A stretch of DNA of 20,085 bases from Dictyocoela muelleri (Eukaryota > Microsporidia): the NCBI GenBank assembly GCA_016256075.1, contig SDVU01000116.1:1-20085 (forward strand), written 5' to 3'. This document shows positions 17,624 to 20,085 of this stretch, piece by piece. The number at the start of each line of letters is the position of its first letter. Within the stretch, counting starts at the first letter, position 1. The notes beneath the pieces were generated by a model, which worked only from the letters and a program-made list of their open reading frames with translations, did not search any database and had not been told where the DNA came from. Both the position numbers and the translations under genes were made by a program.

Positions 17624-18115
17624 TAGCACGAGAACTCGGCTTAGGTGAATTCTCGTAAACTCGCCCCAAGCGCACCGAGAGAACTCGCCACTAAATTTTT
17701 TCAATAAAAAAATATAGTAATTTCTTATTTTTTAAAAAAATATTCGATTCTAACGTTCATTATACACCATCTCTAAAAAATTTATAAGTTACCAAATATT
17801 GAAATAACAAAGTATAATAAAAATTTCATTATATTGTTTTTTATACATATTTTAGAATTCAATTTTTATATAAACATTATGAGCCGTCTTATATAAAAAT
17901 TGATCTCTAGAATATGTATATAAAACAATATAAATAATTTTTTTATAATTTAACATTTCTTTATTTATTAATTCATAGAAAAATTTCTAGAGATAGTGTC
18001 TAAGGAACGTTAGGATCGAATATTCTTGTTAGAAATAAGAAATTGCTATGATTTTTTCTCAAAAAAATTTCGCGGCGAGTTTACGAGAATTCGCCTAAGC
18101 CGAGTTCTAGTGCTA
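17624..18115. repeat. Inner 492-bp palindrome
   Basis: TAGCACGAGAACTCGGCTTA at 17624 is matched inverted, with one change, at the right end (18115). Further inverted matches continue inward: CTCGTAAACTCGCC, AATTTCTTATTT, TTCGATTCTAACGTTC, ATCTCTA, and finally AATTTTTATATAA around the centre (~17880-17890). It may once have been a separate TIR element that became the core of the larger one. Confidence 0.87.
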
Positions 18116-18164
18116 ATATTTTAAGAATTGAAGTTTTTTAAAAATTAATTAGTTAATTAAAATG

Positions 18165-18468
18165 GGTTTATAAGTTTGCAAAAATGGGTTTATAAGTTTG
18201 CAAAAATGGGTTTATAAGTTTGCAAAAATGGGTTTATAAGTTTGCAAAAATGGGCTTATTAGTTTGCAAAAATGGGCTTATTAGTTTGCAAAATGGGGTT
18301 ATAAGTTTGCAAAAATGGGGTTATAAGTTTGCAAAAATGGGGTTATAAGTTTGCAAAAATGGGGTTATATGTTTGCAAAAATGGGGTTATAAGTTTGCAA
18401 AAATGGGGTTATAAGTTTGCAAAAATGGGGTTATAAGTTTGCAAAAATGGGTTTATAACTCTGCAAAG
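18165..18468 (+). repeat. Right 22-bp tandem array
   Basis: About 14 copies of GGGTTTATAAGTTTGCAAAA. Variants occur in blocks: four GGGTTTATAAG units, two GGGCTTATTAG units, then seven GGGGTTATAAG units, and a final GGGTTTATAAC at the tip. Blocked variants indicate local unit duplication. Confidence 0.93.
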
Positions 18469-18473
18469 CCCTG

Positions 18474-18505
18474 TAAAAGATTTTTTTAAAATAAAAGATT
18501 TTTTT
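18474..18505 (+). repeat. Right direct flank of the large palindrome
   Basis: TAAAAGATTTTTTTAAAA followed by TAAAAGATTTTTTT; near-identical partner of 17291-17322. Confidence 0.75.
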
Positions 18506-18650
18506 GTAGAACCATCTCGCGTTATTTAATTCTAAATGTAAAATTTGAAAATATCAATAATTGCTTGCCATTGAGTGATCTTAGACCTTAATATTTAGAG
18601 TGGGGTTCCCGTTTTATTTATACAAAAATATTTAAATCTTAAAAAAAAAG

Positions 18651-18653
18651 CCC
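18651..18653 (+). promoter_or_regulatory. CCC-like start signal upstream of the APC10-like gene
   Basis: CCC stands 11 bases before the ATG in an otherwise A/T-only leader (AAAAAGCCCATAAAATAAA). Short CCC- or GGG-like motifs just upstream of start codons are described for microsporidian genes. A three-base motif is weak evidence alone. Confidence 0.4.
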
Positions 18654-18663
18654 ATAAAATAAA

Positions 18664-19080
18664 ATGAGAATAATTTTATCTTCATTCAAAAGAGACCATG
18701 GAATAAAAGAATTGCTCTCACAAAATGAAAATCTATTTTGGCATACCGACGACAACCTACCACATCTTCTACAACTATCTTTTCCCCGAAAAACATATAT
18801 TAGCCATGTAATGCTCCAACTAAAATTTTCAAGAGATGAAAGTTATACCCCACAAGAAATTGAAATAAGATGTGGAGAGACTCGTGATAATATGATTATT
18901 GTTAATAATTATATTTTTAAAGAGCCTGATGGATATGTAAGACTTGATATTGATAGGAAATGTTTTTATGTTTATATTATAATTAAAGCTAATCATCAGG
19001 ATGGAAGAGATTCACATGTAAGAAATGTTAAGGTTTATGGATTTGATGGTGTTGAAATTCTACCTGAAGTCATTGATTGA
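18664..19080 (+). CDS. APC10: APC10/Doc1-like subunit of the anaphase-promoting complex
   Basis: This intact 138-codon frame encodes essentially a bare DOC domain. In known APC/C, this subunit helps bind substrate degrons together with the Cdc20/Cdh1 co-activator, so that cyclins and securin are ubiquitinated at mitotic exit. Family landmarks are FWHTDDNLPHLLQLSF (residues ~24-39, compare ETYWQSDGSQPH in animals), SRDESYTPQEIEIRCGE (~57-73), FKEPDGYVRLDI (~84-95) and ANHQDGRDSHVRNVKVYGFD (~108-128). The start at 18664 gives a complete first strand. The N-terminal extension seen in human (185 aa) and yeast proteins is absent. The protein ends ILPEVID, without the Ile-Arg tail used elsewhere to dock on TPR subunits. 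A CCC signal lies 11 bases upstream. The 3' end faces a convergent small ORF 82 bp away. Confidence 0.92.
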   Translation: MRIILSSFKRDHGIKELLSQNENLFWHTDDNLPHLLQLSFPRKTYISHVMLQLKFSRDESYTPQEIEIRCGETRDNMIIVNNYIFKEPDGYVRLDIDRKCFYVYIIIKANHQDGRDSHVRNVKVYGFDGVEILPEVID

Positions 19081-19162
19081 AAAAAAATCTAAAGCTGGAT
19101 TGTTTTAAATTATTAAAAAATGAATATTTATTTTAGAAAATCATTTTCGAAGTTAAAATTTT

Positions 19163-19312
19163 TTAGTAAAAAAAATCATTATTAAAAATTGGATTTAGGT
19201 CTTTAGGCGCGTCATTAACTGTTTGTTCCTCTTCTAATTTTTTCATTTTATTTTTTATACGTTTTTTCAATATTCCTATTTTTCGTAAAATCTTATCAAT
19301 TTTTTCAATCAT
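19163..19312 (-). CDS. Hypothetical 49-aa lysine-rich helical protein
   Basis: The frame starts ATG at 19312 and ends TAA at 19163. The protein begins MIEKIDKILRKIGILKKRIK and continues through KMKKLEEEQTVND to a polar tail ending NNDFFY. The first ~30 residues have hydrophobic I/L/M spacing suitable for an amphipathic helix or short coiled coil, with a strong positive charge (many Lys/Arg). There is no signal peptide or membrane segment. Support for it being real: CCCCC lies three bases before the ATG, a good match to the C-rich start signal described for microsporidian genes, and it converges on the APC10-like gene with a compact 82-bp gap. Against it: an ORF this short arises readily by chance in AT-rich DNA. 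I do not recognize the family. Confidence 0.45.
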   Translation of the reverse strand: MIEKIDKILRKIGILKKRIKNKMKKLEEEQTVNDAPKDLNPIFNNDFFY

Positions 19313-19315
19313 TCA

Positions 19316-19320
19316 GGGGG
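19316..19320 (-). promoter_or_regulatory. CCC-like start signal of the 49-codon ORF
   Basis: The minus strand reads CCCCCTGAATG: five C immediately before the proposed start in a region otherwise almost free of C runs. Confidence 0.4.
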
Positions 19321-19876
19321 TTTGTAGAAACTTTAAAGAATATTGATTTTTTACAAACGATAAGAATTTAGTAAAATCAATATATCTTATATTACATGCT
19401 GACAACAAATCATAATATAATTGTTATTTGTTTTTTAAAAAAATAATTCAATAATTAACAGTTACTTACTCGCTGCTCGTGTTTTGAGTATTTGTTATCA
19501 TGAACATGGTTAAGATTTGAATTTACGTTATTTGGTAAAGAAGAAGATTTTTAAAAGAATCTTTATTTCTTTGAAAAAGCAACGTCATGAACTTCGTATT
19601 CCTTTTATAGTTTCCAATATTTAAAAGCGTTTCAAATTATGAAACAAGATATTTCTATAACTCATCTCTTTCATATTTATATTTAAAATAATTGTCAAAC
19701 TGAAAAGGTTTACACATTCAAAACAAAACTTTTAAATATGTTAGCATACCTGTCTACTATCAACATTTATGATTTTTAAATGGAAAAATCGTATTTTTAA
19801 CAAAAAAAACATTTTTAATTTAATAAAAGTATAATTTGAACAGATTGAACAGTATCATTAATTTTTCACTATATAT
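19321..19876. other. AT-rich region with no recognizable gene
   Basis: No coding signal was found on either strand. The only notable item is a third copy of the repeat tip, TATTACATGCTGACAACA, at 19390-19407, without the rest of the repeat. Confidence 0.45.
19391..19407. repeat. Isolated tip of the dispersed repeat
   Basis: ATTACATGCTGACAACA matches the start of the repeat at 16521 exactly. The following sequence differs, so only the terminal ~17 bp are shared. Confidence 0.6.
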
Positions 19877-20085
19877 ATTACATGCTGACAAAATCCATAT
19901 CTGCTAACCAAGATTTTATCACCTACCTCGGATCTTCGATTTTTGGTTCTTGGTCTTCCTATAATAAGTCACTTCCTAAGCTACCAGAAGCCCAACTATA
20001 TACGCGATTTTTCGTTTTATCAATGACTCGGCAGGATACAGGTAATTAGAGGCTTTTTCATGATATTTTATTTATCACTACTTTT
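19877..20085. repeat. Dispersed repeat, copy 2 (cut by window end)
   Basis: Same orientation as 16521-16735, 3356 bp away. The stretch from AGAAGCCCAACTATATACGC to the window end is nearly identical to copy 1; the first ~100 bp are diverged, with several small indels. The end lies outside the window. Confidence 0.75.

Larger units (their letters stand above)
17332..18473. mobile_element. 1.14-kb palindromic foldback element with array-containing arms
   Basis: The tips are CAGGGCTTTGCAGAGTTATA and its inverse, flanked by TA on both sides (17330-17331 and 18474-18475), as in pogo/mariner-type insertions. Each arm then holds a tandem array of a 22-bp unit (about 11 copies left, 14 right, in opposite orientation), followed by a ~490-bp inner palindrome (17624-18115). 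The arms are complementary almost to the centre near 17885. There is no coding capacity. The geometric centres of the outer and inner palindromes differ by 33 bp, exactly half of three extra 22-bp units, so they share one axis and form a single hairpin. Confidence 0.8.

Noticed and set aside
17346-18468. CRISPR-like or telomere-like repeat array
   Set aside because: Units are contiguous without unique spacers and occur as two opposed arrays in a palindrome. The G-run unit does not match a simple telomeric repeat, and normal sequence follows.

Overview
The window looks like a transposon-choked stretch of a very AT-rich, intron-poor eukaryotic genome, most probably a microsporidian of the expanded-genome kind (Hamiltosporidium, Anncaliia or Nosema-like). 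This is inference. It rests on the AT content, a stripped-down APC10/Doc1 gene, C-rich signals just upstream of the two likely host starts, tight convergent spacing of those two genes, and a mix of Merlin/IS1595-like, pogo/Tigger, hAT and Ty3/gypsy elements.

Layout. 1-1185: a Merlin-type DNA transposon with ~120 bp terminal inverted repeats (TIRs) and a broken transposase. 1254-2429: the end of a second copy of that family, into which another Merlin-type element (1342-2421, minus-strand transposase, 8-bp target duplication) has jumped. 2442-5650: a degenerate Ty3/gypsy retroelement on the plus strand. 5820-7527: the gag-protease part of another one on the minus strand. 7690-8155: a hAT transposase fragment. 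8207-8650: a foldback/MITE-like region built from copies of one TIR. 8737-9453: a third IS1595-like transposase, minus strand, truncated at its C-terminus. 9960-13920: a minus-strand Ty3/gypsy fossil interrupted by two small TIR elements (11037-11644 and 12694-13245) and carrying a 12-bp minisatellite between RNase H and integrase. 14180-14460: a loose integrase tail. 14533-16391: a nearly full-length pogo/Tigger element with a broken transposase. 16521-17147: a relatively GC-rich dispersed repeat and two degenerate tRNA-like sequences. 17332-18473: a 1.14-kb near-perfect palindrome whose arms contain 22-bp tandem arrays. 18664-19312: the only apparently intact host genes, an APC10-like gene and a convergent 49-codon ORF. 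19877-20085: a second copy of the dispersed repeat, cut by the window end.

The elements do not form a pathway. They form a nest of insertions beside one small island of host genes. The most distinctive structures are the array-armed palindrome, the recurrent short palindromes made of two abutting TIRs, and the minisatellite inside a pol linker.
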